Shown: positions 38,781 through 48,882 of the stretch, piece by piece
Numbering within the stretch: the first letter of the stretch is position 1
Layout of the letters: every line of letters starts with the position of its first letter
Assembly: GCA_020186115.1 (NCBI GenBank)
Contig: WSYJ01000009.1
Span: 62,001 to 126,000, forward strand
Direction: 5' to 3'
Source: Histomonas meleagridis
Taxonomy: Eukaryota; Parabasalia; Tritrichomonadida; Dientamoebidae
Length of the DNA stretch: 64,000 nucleotides
Made by a program: the position numbers and the translations under genes
Notes under the pieces: generated by a model
Seen by the model: the letters and a program-made list of their open reading frames with translations, nothing else
Databases searched by the model: none
What the model was told of the DNA's origin: nothing

Positions 38781-40037
38781 TTACATCGATTGATGTGTAT
38801 TTGTATCTTTTAATGTAGATTTCCTGCAGAAATAAATAATGAAAGCCACAATTACTATAAGAATTATCGCAAGCACAGGAACAACAATTATATGTGTTTT
38901 TTTTGAACCAGATTTTTCTTCTTTTTCAGGGTCTTCTGGATTATCTTCATAGTAATTCTCAGAGTATTCATCAGAGTTCAGCTCTTCAAATGTAAATCCC
39001 GTCGTATAAACTGGTGTACTCTCTTTTGGTGTTGTTTTGGTAGGAGATTGTGTATGAGGTTCTTCATAAATAATCGGACCATAGTCTTCATCAACTTCTT
39101 CTAATTCAACAAATGTTACTTTAAATGGTTTATACTCCGGTTCAATATAATCACGGCATATTGTTTTGTATATATCGAACCCGTCAAGAATTACGCACAT
39201 CAAATCATATGGATCTTTGGTTACTACAAAGCGAGTTGCTGGAGGGAACATCATTGTGTTTGAATCTCTCTTATTTAGATCCTTGATTAATTTCAAATTC
39301 CTTTTTGTAGTAATGTTAAATATTAAAGGTACATCACGATTACAAACTGATTCAAGAAAATAGTGAACTAATGTAAATGATCTTGTTGAAACATGAGTAT
39401 TCTTCTTATATTGTGTTGAGGTAAGATCTTTAGAAGGTTTATAAACTGTTGTAATTCCTGCTTTTGCTAATCTATCATATCCTCTTTTAAATTCATAAAA
39501 TGTGCACTTGAAATTATCAGTGATATTCCCATTGAAAAGTTCATTATCGAAGCGTGAAGTAAGTATTGGATAAAATAAGTAATCATGAATTATTTTAGCT
39601 TCATCATAATTTATAGGATCTGAAGGATTTTTTGACAATGATTTTAGTTTTTCCCAATATTTAAATACTTGTATAAACCAATTGTTTTCATTAATATCTA
39701 ATGTAACAAATCTTGATATTTCATCAAGTACACATTGTTTTAGAACACGAGGATCTTGTGAATTTGGTAAAATGGCATGTAAACTATATGCTTTATTCTG
39801 ATTTTCTGGAAAGAAACCTTGTAATTCTAGAGTACAAATTTCTAAAATATTAAAGAATAAATACATTAAAAATAAGTGATTTATAAATATAACATAAAAT
39901 TGATTGTATAAGAGTTCAAATACATCAAACCAAATAGTATAAAAACAAATTGAATAATCATCATTTTGTGTGGGTTTTTTAATATATGTTTCAAATATTT
40001 GAAAACTTAAAATAATAATTTCAAGATATTGAAACAT
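38781..40037 (-). CDS. Type I membrane protein with acidic Ser/Thr stalk, unidentified
   Basis: 418 residues from the first ATG (40037); a later ATG at 39866 (MYLFFNILEICTLEL) would also give a hydrophobic, signal-like N-terminus, and I cannot decide. The ectodomain is cysteine-poor with landmarks GFFPENQNKAYSLHAILPN and GITTVYKPSKDLTSTQYKK. A low-complexity stalk rich in Glu, Pro and Thr (EEPHTQSPTKTTPKEST) precedes a single transmembrane helix (THIIVVPVLAIILIVIVAFI) and a short basic tail (CRKSTLKDTNTHQSM). The arrangement resembles trichomonad surface proteins with C-terminal anchors. No enzyme motif seen. The N-terminal 60 residues are unusually hydrophobic and may belong to a 5' untranslated part if the second ATG is used. 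Confidence 0.5.
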   Translation of the reverse strand: MFQYLEIIILSFQIFETYIKKPTQNDDYSICFYTIWFDVFELLYNQFYVIFINHLFLMYLFFNILEICTLELQGFFPENQNKAYSLHAILPNSQDPRVLKQCVLDEISRFVTLDINENNWFIQVFKYWEKLKSLSKNPSDPINYDEAKIIHDYLFYPILTSRFDNELFNGNITDNFKCTFYEFKRGYDRLAKAGITTVYKPSKDLTSTQYKKNTHVSTRSFTLVHYFLESVCNRDVPLIFNITTKRNLKLIKDLNKRDSNTMMFPPATRFVVTKDPYDLMCVILDGFDIYKTICRDYIEPEYKPFKVTFVELEEVDEDYGPIIYEEPHTQSPTKTTPKESTPVYTTGFTFEELNSDEYSENYYEDNPEDPEKEEKSGSKKTHIIVVPVLAIILIVIVAFIIYFCRKSTLKDTNTHQSM

Positions 40038-40561
40038 TGAATGGACTTCGTGTAGCAAATTAAATCAGAAAAAAGAGACAATGAAAAATCTCACCCTTTT
40101 TTGTTGTTTCAGAAAAAAAAGAAGAATGTGTATAATTTATTTTTTTAATAATTACTGATGCGAATTGTTTCACCATCTTGTGATTTTTTGTGAATAAATA
40201 CCAAAAGTTGAATAAACAATTTAACATCCGATTAAAGGTTCAGCAGCTTCTGCGGATGCACATACAATTTAAGGCATTGACTGCAAAATCAAATATTAAA
40301 TTAAAATTAATACATACATATACAATATTGATCTTCGAAAAAAGTGATCACTTTTTTTCGATAATTATCTTGATGCAAAATGTTCTTGTTGCATATTTCT
40401 TCATCAAATATGATTCCGCTTGACTTTTTACAACCGCTACCCCTACCTTCAAATTTTTTATCGTCAATTATACGAACAGCGGGTCCCAGGCTCACCATCA
40501 GTTTAATAAATTTCGAATTAATAATAATTCAAATTATATTCTTAAAAAATGTTATCGAAGA
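40038..40561. other. Intergenic before tRNA-Thr
   Basis: Nothing supported except short chance frames. The segment 40420-40500 is less AT-rich (accgctacccctacc) than the surroundings, without an identified feature. Confidence 0.4.
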
Positions 40562-40634
40562 GCTTCTGTAGCCCAGTGGTTAGAGCGTTCGCCTAGTAAG
40601 CGGAAGATCGCGAGTTCGACTCTCGCCAGAAGCA
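40562..40634 (+). tRNA. tRNA-Thr(AGU): tRNA-Thr (anticodon AGU)
   Basis: 73 nt. Acceptor stem GCTTCTG (40562-40568) pairs with CAGAAGC (40627-40633), discriminator A at 40634. D-arm GCCC...GAGC with one mismatch and AGTGGTTA loop. Anticodon arm TTCGC/GCGGA (one T-G pair) closes loop CTAGTAA with anticodon AGT (40595-40597). Variable region AGATC. T-arm GCGAG / TTCGACT / CTCGC. Box A-like TAGCCCAGTGG and box B-like GAGTTCGACTC are inside the gene, and a T-run of eight (40637-40644 approx.) follows as a Pol III stop. No intron. CCA is not encoded. Confidence 0.97.
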
Positions 40635-41015
40635 ATTTTTTTTAATTTAATCTGAATGCTTCCTTTCCTAAAATAATATTAATAAATTCTATAATACAGG
40701 CTCTTTTATGTATCAAGTGAGATTACTCCAAGAAATAATTTTCTTTATCTACTTAAAAAAAAATTAATTATCAAATTCATATCATATTAGATTCAAAATA
40801 ATTGGAATTTGAAAAAAAATTCAAACCAATTAAGAAATCGCAGATGTTATGTTTTTTATTATTTATTTTATCATAAGTGAGTAAAAAATTTTGGCTTAAT
40901 CAGATTGGTCTTGTTCTTTGTTCATGAAAAATTGACACCATACTTTAAGAACTTTACTAACTTTACACATCACAAACGGTCGCAATATAAGTGGGCGGCC
41001 ATTTAGTTCACTTTA
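40635..41015. other. Intergenic; Pol III stop and AHA1 promoter
   Basis: Begins with the tRNA T-run. Ends with the AHA1 promoter: aaacggtcgc (40974-40983) and the Inr-like TTCACTTTA directly before the ATG. Confidence 0.6.
41008..41015 (+). promoter_or_regulatory. Inr-like site TCACTTTA abutting the AHA1 start codon
   Basis: TCACT matches the trichomonad initiator TCA(+1)Y(T/A), and lies immediately before the ATG, as is typical for very short 5' UTRs in trichomonads. Combined with the AACGG box 30 nt upstream it gives a compact two-part promoter. Confidence 0.5.
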
Positions 41016-41447
41016 ATGAGTGTTTGGAACCCAGGAAAGTATCATTGGGAAGAACACAACTGCAATGAGTGGGCTGATAAAAGACTAAAAGAACTTGTAG
41101 CAGAAATTAAAATTCCTGATTGGGAAATCAAAGATACAAACTTTAAATCCATTACAACTGCTCGTTCAATTAGGAAAGGTCGAGAAATTCGTTCCTTTGA
41201 GGTGGTATTTGATCTTAACTTCAAACATAATGAAATGGAAGGAAAGATTTCTTTCCCAGATATATCAAATGATGCAGCAGATTCACCAGAAGAATGGGAG
41301 TATATTCTTGAGTTCACAGGTAGCAGCAAAGATAAATCTCCCAATGAAAAAAAGGCTGTTCGAAATGCTGCAGATAAAGAAGTTGTACCAGTTTTTCGAC
41401 AAATGTTTGCTCAATGGGTCGAAGAATTCAAATCGTTGGCTGCATAA
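41016..41447 (+). CDS. AHA1: AHA1 N-terminal-domain protein (Hsp90 ATPase activator)
   Basis: 143 residues. The start WNPGKYHWEEHNCNEWADKRLKELV matches Aha1 N-domain NVNNWHWTERDATNWSTDKLKTLF, then ...ARSIRKGREIRSFEVVFDLNF (Aha1: INNRKGKLIFFYEWSVKLNW), GKISFPDISNDA and a C-terminal helix FRQMFAQWVEEFK. This domain binds the Hsp90 middle segment and stimulates its ATPase. The second, C-terminal AHSA1 domain of yeast and human Aha1 is absent, so the gene is like yeast Hch1, which consists of this domain only. ATG and Inr placement fix the start. Stop is TAAAT. Confidence 0.88.
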   Translation: MSVWNPGKYHWEEHNCNEWADKRLKELVAEIKIPDWEIKDTNFKSITTARSIRKGREIRSFEVVFDLNFKHNEMEGKISFPDISNDAADSPEEWEYILEFTGSSKDKSPNEKKAVRNAADKEVVPVFRQMFAQWVEEFKSLAA

Positions 41448-41569
41448 ATTCAATAAATTAATTTTTTTGAATTTGCTCCAATTTCGATTTCCAAATTTGT
41501 TCATATGAATTTGTTCTCAACGTTTTCATTAAATAAGTAAATCAAAAATGTATTTTTAGGATGTAATAT

Positions 41570-43225
41570 TTATTCTGGTTTCTTTATGATCATAACATTA
41601 ATTGTTTTCTTTCCAGTAACTCTCTTTTCTTTGAAAGTAAGGCCGAATTCTTCCGGTGTGACGATTCCACCCAAAGGAATTTGGAATTGGATGTATGCTT
41701 CTTCATCAATGTATTGACCATCTTTCAGCTTTCTTTCAAGCACATGGAAAGTTTCTTCAACGCTTAATGTGATTGTTGGGATTCTGACATTTGAACCAGG
41801 TACCCTAACATTGAAAGCAACTTCGTTACTTGAAACAGATTTCCGAGGCGAACTTTGGGGTGCCCCTTGGGGTGCCTCATTTCGCAATGAACGCGCTGCG
41901 GCTTGTCTTGCGTTTTCCTCGATCCTTTGCTCCTTGATTTTTTGGGTGACAAGCTTTTTCTCAAGTATCTTCTGAGTTTCTTGTGATAGTTTATGTTGCC
42001 CATATGATGATGAAAGAGATTGTCTTAGTGAATTTGAGCTTGGCGAAGATGGTGGTGGACTAACAGGCTTTTGGATTGGTGGTTGTGATTGTGGTGATAC
42101 TGGTGGTGGTGATGGTTGAGGCTTAATTGTTGCTCCTGATTTTTGAAGTTGTTCATAATAATTAAGAACATCAGTCTCATCTGCTGTCCCTGATTCAAGA
42201 AGGGCCCTGCGCATCAAATCGGGATCCAGGAAATCTGAAAATTGTTCAAAGATTTTCTCTTGTTCTGGTGTTAACTCTTGTTGTTTCGGAGGTGACGGTT
42301 GCGGAGGTTCTGACGACGGTTGTGCTGTTGGCACTTTTCCTTCTCTGAGGTCACTGATGAACTGCTCTGACTGTTCGAAAGATACACAGCCGTGCTCAAT
42401 GGCTTTGTCAATTTCTTCATCAGTATAACCCAGCATTGATAACTCTTGGATCAATGTTTCCTTTTCTTCATCTGAGATCTGAGGACGAGGAATTTGAACT
42501 GGCACTGGTATTGAGGCTTGAGTGTCTTCAGTGTTTTTGTTGCCATCCTCATTCTCTTCTTGGAGTTTTTGGATGTAATCTGTGATTTCGTCTTCATCTG
42601 TTAATCCAATTTCAAATGCTTTGATAATATCTTCTTCATCTAAGAAATCAGAAAGATTGTTCAAGATTTCTTTCTGAGCTTCAGTGAGGTTATATTGTGT
42701 TAAAGCTTTTTCTTGCTTTATGACTTCCTTTGGAATGTATTGTGTGGGTTTAACTCGCTTTGTATTGAAATATTCCATAGCATCAATAGAACTGCACGGA
42801 CCGATAGTATGAGATGAACCAGCAAAAAGGTCTTTTGGTTTATTTTGAAGTAAATAATCTTTTGCTTCGCCAAAAGCAGATCCATCAAAACGTTTAACTT
42901 CTTTGCCTTTATAATAATAAACAAATTCAACATTGTGTTGAACTTCATATTTTGCAATCATATCTTTGTTTTGGTCAATATAACAAACGCAAGCAGCTGT
43001 AGTTCTTTCGTTTTCCTTAATTAGTGGAACGAAAATTTGATGGAAGATATTTAACAAGGGATGTTTAGATTCAGTGAAAATAACCAAAACTAATTTGGAT
43101 TTGTTTTGATCAAGAAAAGTGGTTAGTTTCAGTCCAGATAGCTCAGGTAGCTTTTGGTCATCTGGAATGTCTTTATTGCGGCTCTTTAAAAAATTCATGA
43201 GATCTTCTTTGTCGAAGCCTTCCAT
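41570..43225 (-). CDS. UBX/UBA-like Cdc48 adaptor with thioredoxin-like N-domain
   Basis: 551 residues from the first ATG 43225 (MEGFDKED); the upstream TTG-led part is not used. Residues about 25-130 have a thioredoxin-like fold (LVLVIFTESKHPLLNIF, VEFVYYYKGKEVKRFDG) without a CxxC, as in UBXN/FAF proteins. Three segments of the type 'LDEEDIIKAFEIGLTDEDEI', 'LGYTDEEIDKAIEHG' and 'LDPDLMRRALLESGTADE' look like UBA-type helices. A Pro/Ser/Gln-rich linker follows, then a Lys/Glu/Arg-rich helix (KKLVTQKIKEQRIEENARQ) and a C-terminal UBX-like beta-grasp domain (FNVRVPGSNVRIPTI ... FGLTFKEKRVTGKKTINVMI). This is the order of UBX adaptors that bring ubiquitinated clients to Cdc48/p97. Exact member not assignable. 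Confidence 0.65.
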   Translation of the reverse strand: MEGFDKEDLMNFLKSRNKDIPDDQKLPELSGLKLTTFLDQNKSKLVLVIFTESKHPLLNIFHQIFVPLIKENERTTAACVCYIDQNKDMIAKYEVQHNVEFVYYYKGKEVKRFDGSAFGEAKDYLLQNKPKDLFAGSSHTIGPCSSIDAMEYFNTKRVKPTQYIPKEVIKQEKALTQYNLTEAQKEILNNLSDFLDEEDIIKAFEIGLTDEDEITDYIQKLQEENEDGNKNTEDTQASIPVPVQIPRPQISDEEKETLIQELSMLGYTDEEIDKAIEHGCVSFEQSEQFISDLREGKVPTAQPSSEPPQPSPPKQQELTPEQEKIFEQFSDFLDPDLMRRALLESGTADETDVLNYYEQLQKSGATIKPQPSPPPVSPQSQPPIQKPVSPPPSSPSSNSLRQSLSSSYGQHKLSQETQKILEKKLVTQKIKEQRIEENARQAAARSLRNEAPQGAPQSSPRKSVSSNEVAFNVRVPGSNVRIPTITLSVEETFHVLERKLKDGQYIDEEAYIQFQIPLGGIVTPEEFGLTFKEKRVTGKKTINVMIIKKPE

Positions 43226-43375
43226 TTCGTTTGTGATTGGCAAAATTTCTTTTTTTGGCAACAGTTACTACTTGAACATTCGCATTTGAATGTAATATGA
43301 TCGTTCTATAATGCTTGTTCTATATAGAAAATATACAAGATGGAATTTTATAAAAAATTAAATAACAAAATGTAT

Positions 43376-46162
43376 TTACTGTTCATCAGTTCCCTTAAAC
43401 GCATCGAATGAAAAACCTCGAACAAGACCTAAATTTGATACACTCGTTTTCTTAAGTTGTCGTAAGAATTCCATTCTTTCATGATCCTTTTCAAAGAGCA
43501 TTGAACTTTTGTGCGTTGCAACGTAATTAAAAATAGTTGAACATATTGTGAATGAAATGTTTGCAGCATTTACCAAACACTTTCTCAAGACAGGAGACCA
43601 AAACACAGGGTCCTTACATCTGCAAGAAATCTGATAAAAGTTCATATCTAATGGTGTTATTATGAACAACAAATCTGATTTCGGAATTGATTTATGCTTC
43701 ATATTTAATGTCAATGAAGACTCATCGAAGAAGATTCCTATAAACTCGTTATTCTCGAAGCCATGAGAGAATTGTAAGTTCAGGAGCCCAAGTTCAACCT
43801 CTGGTATTCCATCGTCATTTGGTGCACCCAACAACGATGAAAACCTTTTCAAAAGTGGAGTTTCTTCAACTTTATTTTCAGAGTGAAATATTGGAATTTT
43901 TATAACGGCCGAATCGGTTATCTTGTCAAATTTCTGTAAAACCGTTTCCGCGTCATCTTCTATTTTATATAAATTCACATTAATTCCAACGTTAGCGAAG
44001 AAATCAATTGCCTTATTTCTAGATTTTTTAGGCTCTTCAATAATATTTCTGAGGTATTCTTTATTTTTATGATTTGAAGGCGATGTATAATTTGTTGCCA
44101 CGTCATTCGAATTTGAAATTTTTTGTTTCACTTCATTAAAATTATCGAAATTTGATTCGAATGAATTTTCGATATATTTGTAATTAATTTTAGGAATTTC
44201 ATCCAAAGAAGACGGCTCATTATAATAATTCATTTTATTCTTTATCACTTCTTCATTTAATTGCCATATATAAAATCCTAAAGGATTTCGTATATGGACA
44301 ACAAATGAGTTCACATTTTCTTCATCATTATAAATTGTACATAATGAATCTTCGCCAATCATAAAAGTAATCAAAGAATTCTTTGTTTCAACTTTTTGGA
44401 ATGTTCTATTTAAAGGGTATTGTATTAAATGTGCAACATAATCTTCGATATTATTCATATTATTTTCTTTTAATTCAACTAAATAATCAAATAAATCAGA
44501 AACAAATTTATGTTTAAATGTAATATAATTCCATTTACAAAGTGAAATAATTAAAATCAAAAACGAATTCGTAAATTTAATGTTATTACAATTCCGTACA
44601 CATTTTAATAAATTTTCGATATAATTATCAATGTTATTTAACTCTATAAAATAAGGAGAAGAAGAAAGTAATAAACATAATGAAGTTAATAAATCAATAT
44701 TTAATGATTGATCAATTGAGTGTTGATTTATTTGATTAATTATTTCATTTGTTAAATTCGTAAAATATGAAAAATCTTGTTTTAACGTTATGAACATTAA
44801 ATCAAGTTTCGAAAATAAGTCATTAAACTTATCAAAAAACATTGATATTATACTAACATCTATTTTTTGGTTTTCGGATATGTTATTTAATAAAAGAGTA
44901 CATGAATTATTAAATGTTTGTAATGTCTTTAAACTTAAATTAAAATCTTTAATAAACTTCAAAAATGCTTCCGTTAATTCATTAGATATATAACGATTCA
45001 TTAAATGATGCGCATTTTCAATAATACTTTGTTTAACTTCAATAATTAAATTGTCTTCAGTCGTTAATCGCATAATTAATGATATAATAATATTAATCCA
45101 TTCATTATTAATGTTCCAATAATCACTAATTAACATTAACGTTTTAACGATTTTGGAATGTCCATGTAAAAGAGGACGTCGAAATTCAAAACACCATTGG
45201 CCAAAGAGTTCAAAGAATATCGAAGCTGGAAATTTAGGCTTATAAAGATCATTACTTTGTGATGCAAAATCATGACTAATTTGATATAACTTCTCAATTA
45301 ATGTTGAGATATGTGAAAACAAGGTTTCATCATTCTGAATAACACTGGAATTAATACAATGAATAAATTGATTAAGTTGAAAACCAATCAAATTGAGATC
45401 GGTTTTGGGGGTTTTGTCATCAAAAAGTGACACAAGGAGAGTTGAATAAATTTCCGAAAGTTTGGACTTCCATGATTCGAGAAAATCACTATAGATGCTC
45501 CATTTCTTGGTGAAGTTAATAAAGGTGGACCAAATTGGTTCTGAAATTAAACGACTGTTATTGATTACAGTAAAGAGAAGGGAAAAACATTTGCAACACA
45601 GTGATTTACGATGAGGTACATCTGGCTTGAGTTTGGTCTCGAGGAAATCGGCTGCTCCAATTAATATTCGAATTAATACATTCCATGTATCATCTTCAAA
45701 TTTCTCTTGTAAGTTTTTTTGGATCATATCATAATCATCTAGCAGGTTGTTGATAAGTGATGTCCTTTCTTGAATAAATGCGACATCATGTGAAAAATCA
45801 AAAATTAAAGATAAGTAAATGAATATTCGTCTAGCGTACTTGTTCCATGAAATTTTGTCTTCAAGGAAATTGGGATCTATTAACCATTGTCGAAAAATTA
45901 ACATTGAATTAATTAAAGAACTATTATACATTGTTGGCAATGATAAAGAATATGCTATAACTTGAACCACCCAATCTTTTGAAAACTGCGTGACTAATTT
46001 TGGAAAATCGTCTTTTGTTGAAAAAGATGAGACAATAGAAATAGCAACTGTTGAAGCAACATCTTTTGAAAACATTGGAAGAACTTCATCATCATTTGTT
46101 GGCTTTAAAAGATTATTATCAAGTAAATGTTGTAAAATTAAAATTGGTTTTTGTGCTTCCAT
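43376..46162 (-). CDS. RalGAP-alpha-like protein (HEAT body plus Rap/Ran-GAP domain)
   Basis: 928 residues from ATG 46162. A long helical body is followed by a C-terminal Rap/Ran-GAP (tuberin-type) domain from about residue 720: KAIDFFANVGIN, then LLNLQFSHGFENNEFIGIFFDES, LLFIITPLDMNFYQISCRC, FWSPVLRKCLVNAANISFTIC and ERMEFLRQLKKTS. The last part parallels the RalGAP-alpha C-terminus (VIYPMKNHMFSI, FGPLFDGAIVN, YEERARYLQTIVQHH). The stretch ENNEF aligns with GNDEV, so the 'asparagine thumb' that catalyses GTP hydrolysis seems to be kept. It would act on Ral/Rheb-type GTPases with a beta-type partner. Tuberin itself is an alternative. ATG was chosen because the frame above begins with TTG. Confidence 0.7.
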   Translation of the reverse strand: MEAQKPILILQHLLDNNLLKPTNDDEVLPMFSKDVASTVAISIVSSFSTKDDFPKLVTQFSKDWVVQVIAYSLSLPTMYNSSLINSMLIFRQWLIDPNFLEDKISWNKYARRIFIYLSLIFDFSHDVAFIQERTSLINNLLDDYDMIQKNLQEKFEDDTWNVLIRILIGAADFLETKLKPDVPHRKSLCCKCFSLLFTVINNSRLISEPIWSTFINFTKKWSIYSDFLESWKSKLSEIYSTLLVSLFDDKTPKTDLNLIGFQLNQFIHCINSSVIQNDETLFSHISTLIEKLYQISHDFASQSNDLYKPKFPASIFFELFGQWCFEFRRPLLHGHSKIVKTLMLISDYWNINNEWINIIISLIMRLTTEDNLIIEVKQSIIENAHHLMNRYISNELTEAFLKFIKDFNLSLKTLQTFNNSCTLLLNNISENQKIDVSIISMFFDKFNDLFSKLDLMFITLKQDFSYFTNLTNEIINQINQHSIDQSLNIDLLTSLCLLLSSSPYFIELNNIDNYIENLLKCVRNCNNIKFTNSFLILIISLCKWNYITFKHKFVSDLFDYLVELKENNMNNIEDYVAHLIQYPLNRTFQKVETKNSLITFMIGEDSLCTIYNDEENVNSFVVHIRNPLGFYIWQLNEEVIKNKMNYYNEPSSLDEIPKINYKYIENSFESNFDNFNEVKQKISNSNDVATNYTSPSNHKNKEYLRNIIEEPKKSRNKAIDFFANVGINVNLYKIEDDAETVLQKFDKITDSAVIKIPIFHSENKVEETPLLKRFSSLLGAPNDDGIPEVELGLLNLQFSHGFENNEFIGIFFDESSLTLNMKHKSIPKSDLLFIITPLDMNFYQISCRCKDPVFWSPVLRKCLVNAANISFTICSTIFNYVATHKSSMLFEKDHERMEFLRQLKKTSVSNLGLVRGFSFDAFKGTDEQ

Positions 46163-46429
46163 TTGCAATTTATTTACCCTTTCTTAGGGCAAACTTATGG
46201 GGCACCCCTCAATAATAAAAAAATGTAAGCAAACTCATTCTTTAGCTCGAAGTGTTTTGGACAAAAGTTTTAAAACTTTGTTCTTTACAGACACAAATTA
46301 ATGTTTGAATTTCAAAGTCAGAAAACGATTTTGTTACGAAGTTATATCTTTTTAAAAAAAAAAACCATTTTTCACATTTTTAAAAGAAGGCGGATAATTG
46401 CTACAAAATAGTACTATGATGATGGATAT

Positions 46430-47074
46430 TTAGTAAAATTGCGAGTAAGCTGGTGCTGGTTGTTGAGGTGGTAATTGGAATGATGGCTTTTCTGCATAGT
46501 ATTGATCCTTTTCATTTGCAATTGGTTGAGATGAAACATCAGCTTGGTTAGAAAATCCATAATCTTTCATAATTATTTGTATTAACACTAGTAAATGTGT
46601 CAGGATATAAAATGGAAGAATGCTTGTATTCAGTACATTGGCTCCAAAGCATCCATCAGCTACATCTGGCTTCTTATACTCAAATGTGTGATTATAAATG
46701 TGATAACATTTTTGAGGGGAGGTTTGAGGGATAGCAGCAGCATGAGTAATTATTGGAGCCAAACTGAAGACAGCTGCCAACCATACAAATACTTTGAAAG
46801 CTATTTTGTTAGGGCAGCACTTATAAATGATTAATGCCAAAATTGCGAAGAAAAGTTCTATTGGAGCGAAAGATATTAACATGATTGGAAAAACAGCAAA
46901 GCCTACATAATCCGACATAAATTCTTCTCCAAAATAAAGAGAATAAGAAGGATTACTACATATCCAATATATTCCAATGACAATTGACCATATAACGCTC
47001 CCAAAGTAAAGGAGTATCAGAAATATATTTACTAAAATAGGACGAGATAATTTGAAGGATATGGAATCTGTCAT
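46430..47074 (-). CDS. Four-transmembrane (tetraspan) protein
   Basis: 214 residues from ATG 47074 (MTDSISFKLSRPI). Four hydrophobic segments: about 11-35 (ILVNIFLILLYFGSVIWSIVIG), 56-83, 90-112 (CCPNKIAFKVFVWLAAVFSLAP) and 148-168 (LPFYILTHLLVLIQIIM). The loop between the third and fourth contains a cysteine pair (KCYHIYNHTFEY ... DGCFG) and an NHT sequon. The C-terminal tail is Pro/Gln-rich and ends SQFY, with a Tyr-based sorting-like YSQF. The arrangement recalls tetraspanins, but the CCG motif is missing. Upstream aaaccgtcc (minus, 47097-47105) is an AACCG box. Another tetraspan gene lies at 51566. Confidence 0.6.
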   Translation of the reverse strand: MTDSISFKLSRPILVNIFLILLYFGSVIWSIVIGIYWICSNPSYSLYFGEEFMSDYVGFAVFPIMLISFAPIELFFAILALIIYKCCPNKIAFKVFVWLAAVFSLAPIITHAAAIPQTSPQKCYHIYNHTFEYKKPDVADGCFGANVLNTSILPFYILTHLLVLIQIIMKDYGFSNQADVSSQPIANEKDQYYAEKPSFQLPPQQPAPAYSQFY

Positions 47075-47489
47075 CAAATTTATGTGTTGGTGATTGGACG
47101 GTTTATTTCAGAAAAAAACAACCATTTCGACCCAAATATTACTCTACATTACATGACTTTTTCAACGAGGCCTTGGAACACATGCCGATCACATTCAACA
47201 GAAGTTTTACTAAAAAGTTTTCCAAGAAATTCTCCTTGCATTGAGTTCTATTGGAAAATATTGATCATTAATTAAATTCATATCTCAATTATTTCTTAAA
47301 TATTCCCTTTTTGAGTGAAACCAGCTTTCTGGTGGGTGGTGAGGGTAAGTATTATTGCATATTAACTCGACTGTTGTGAGAAATTAAAGAACTGTGATTG
47401 CAAATAGGAACAAACATAGTGAATATCGGCTGATTGTATTGCGTACATACAAAAATTTAATCATGAATAAAAATAAGGTTCATCATATT
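47075..47489. other. Intergenic, no supported gene
   Basis: Promoter of the tetraspan gene at the left (AACCGTCC box) and the 3' flank of the coiled-coil gene at the right. Plus-strand frames here have no ATG in proper context. Confidence 0.45.
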
Positions 47490-48068
47490 TTATTGAGTGT
47501 CTTTAAGTTCTTGAAGGAATTGAGTAAGTTTTATAATGTGGTCGTGCGACTCTTTCATTCGTTTTTCATTGGTTTCATTCGTTTCAGGATAAAGCCCTCT
47601 CTGACTTAGATTGTCAATAATTTTGCTGATTTGCTCCTCAACCTCCATTAGTGTTAAAAGAGAAACTGAGATTTCATCATTATCAACAGCATCTTTTGAA
47701 ATGCTTGAAAATGTTTTGATAACATTTAATAGAACGCTTTTCAAAATTTTTTCTGGGAGGTCTTTGGTTTGAGGCTTCTCATTTGAAAGTAACTCAAGGA
47801 GAATTTCTTGATTAAATTGAAGTTTTTTGTTAATGTCAGATATTTCATTATCTAACTGTGAAATAGACTTTTGAGTTTCATCAAAGTCTGAAACAGAAAT
47901 TGATAAATCGTCAATGATTACGTTTTGCGCCTGAACTATTTGATCTAATCTCTTATTCTCTTCTGCAGCACTTTGGTATTGATCACGTGCCGCTCTTGGA
48001 AGAAGCATTAATTTTTCGGCAACATCTCTTTGTTCTTGATTTAGTTTAGTTGTTTCTTGTTGTGTCAT
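47490..48068 (-). CDS. Coiled-coil protein, unidentified
   Basis: 192 residues, ATG at 48068 (MTQQETTKLNQEQRD). Nearly all helical, with heptad pattern in residues 25-95 (QYQSAAEENKRLDQIVQAQN, SISQLDNEISDINKKLQF) and again 135-190 (TLMEVEEQISKIIDNL, MKESHDHIIKLTQFLQEL). No membrane segment or catalytic motif. The upstream box aaacggctt (minus strand, 48097-48104) supports a promoter. Could be a cytoskeletal or complex subunit (small coiled-coil subunits of tethering or kinetochore complexes have this look), but I cannot name it. Confidence 0.55.
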   Translation of the reverse strand: MTQQETTKLNQEQRDVAEKLMLLPRAARDQYQSAAEENKRLDQIVQAQNVIIDDLSISVSDFDETQKSISQLDNEISDINKKLQFNQEILLELLSNEKPQTKDLPEKILKSVLLNVIKTFSSISKDAVDNDEISVSLLTLMEVEEQISKIIDNLSQRGLYPETNETNEKRMKESHDHIIKLTQFLQELKDTQ

Positions 48069-48882
48069 TTGGCTGACTTGTCACTTTTGTCATAAGCCGT
48101 TTATTTTTTGAAGCTTCATCAGTTAAACAAACACAAGCAATTTTCTATCCTCTTAAGACTATGTTGTTAAGAATTCATCAAATGGCTTCATTAAAACGAT
48201 TTATTTAGAAAGGGATAGATTGAATTATTTTCAAATTATAATTTGTTCAAAAAAAAAATTAAATCAAGAAATGAAATCAAAATATGAATTATACAGCATT
48301 ACATGCTATGATGTATTAATATTATATATTCTTATTTTGAAATTATGAAATTGCACTAAAAAATCGATTTGATTTTTTAGAATTTTTTAAGTATGTTGTT
48401 AATATTTCATGACTTTACATTGTCAATAAATTCTATATGATAATTTAGAAATTTTTTTGCAGTATTTGCACGACAAGTCATGCATTCACACATTTTAATT
48501 TTCTTGGAATTTTTATCTACTTTTCTATCGTCATACAAAAAAACAATCTGACTAATAACAATTCAGTGTAAGAACCACAAACCGTTTTCCTAATTCAAAA
48601 TTGAAACTATCTTTTCAATTTAGATAGTAAAATGAACTTTTCCACCTTTCTTCATTATTTTACATTAAAATTCTCCTAACACAACTACCTCCTATCTCTC
48701 TCCAAAGTAATATTGTGAAAAATTTGACTTGATTTAAGTTATTTTAAGGGAAAGATGAGAAATTAATTAATTGGTTAACCAACATAAAAGTGCCCAAGAT
48801 CAAAAACGATTATTTTTCTGTCAATTTTTGAATATTTTGGCCGCTACTTTTCTGGCTGTTGCCGTTTGAACTTTATTAAGGG
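48069..48882. other. Intergenic, 0.8 kb, divergent promoters
   Basis: Between two divergent genes. Contains gccgttta (48097) on the left and gctgttgccgtttgaac (48855-48871) 12-30 nt before the DENN ATG. The centre is AT-rich; no frame or RNA is supported. Confidence 0.5.
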
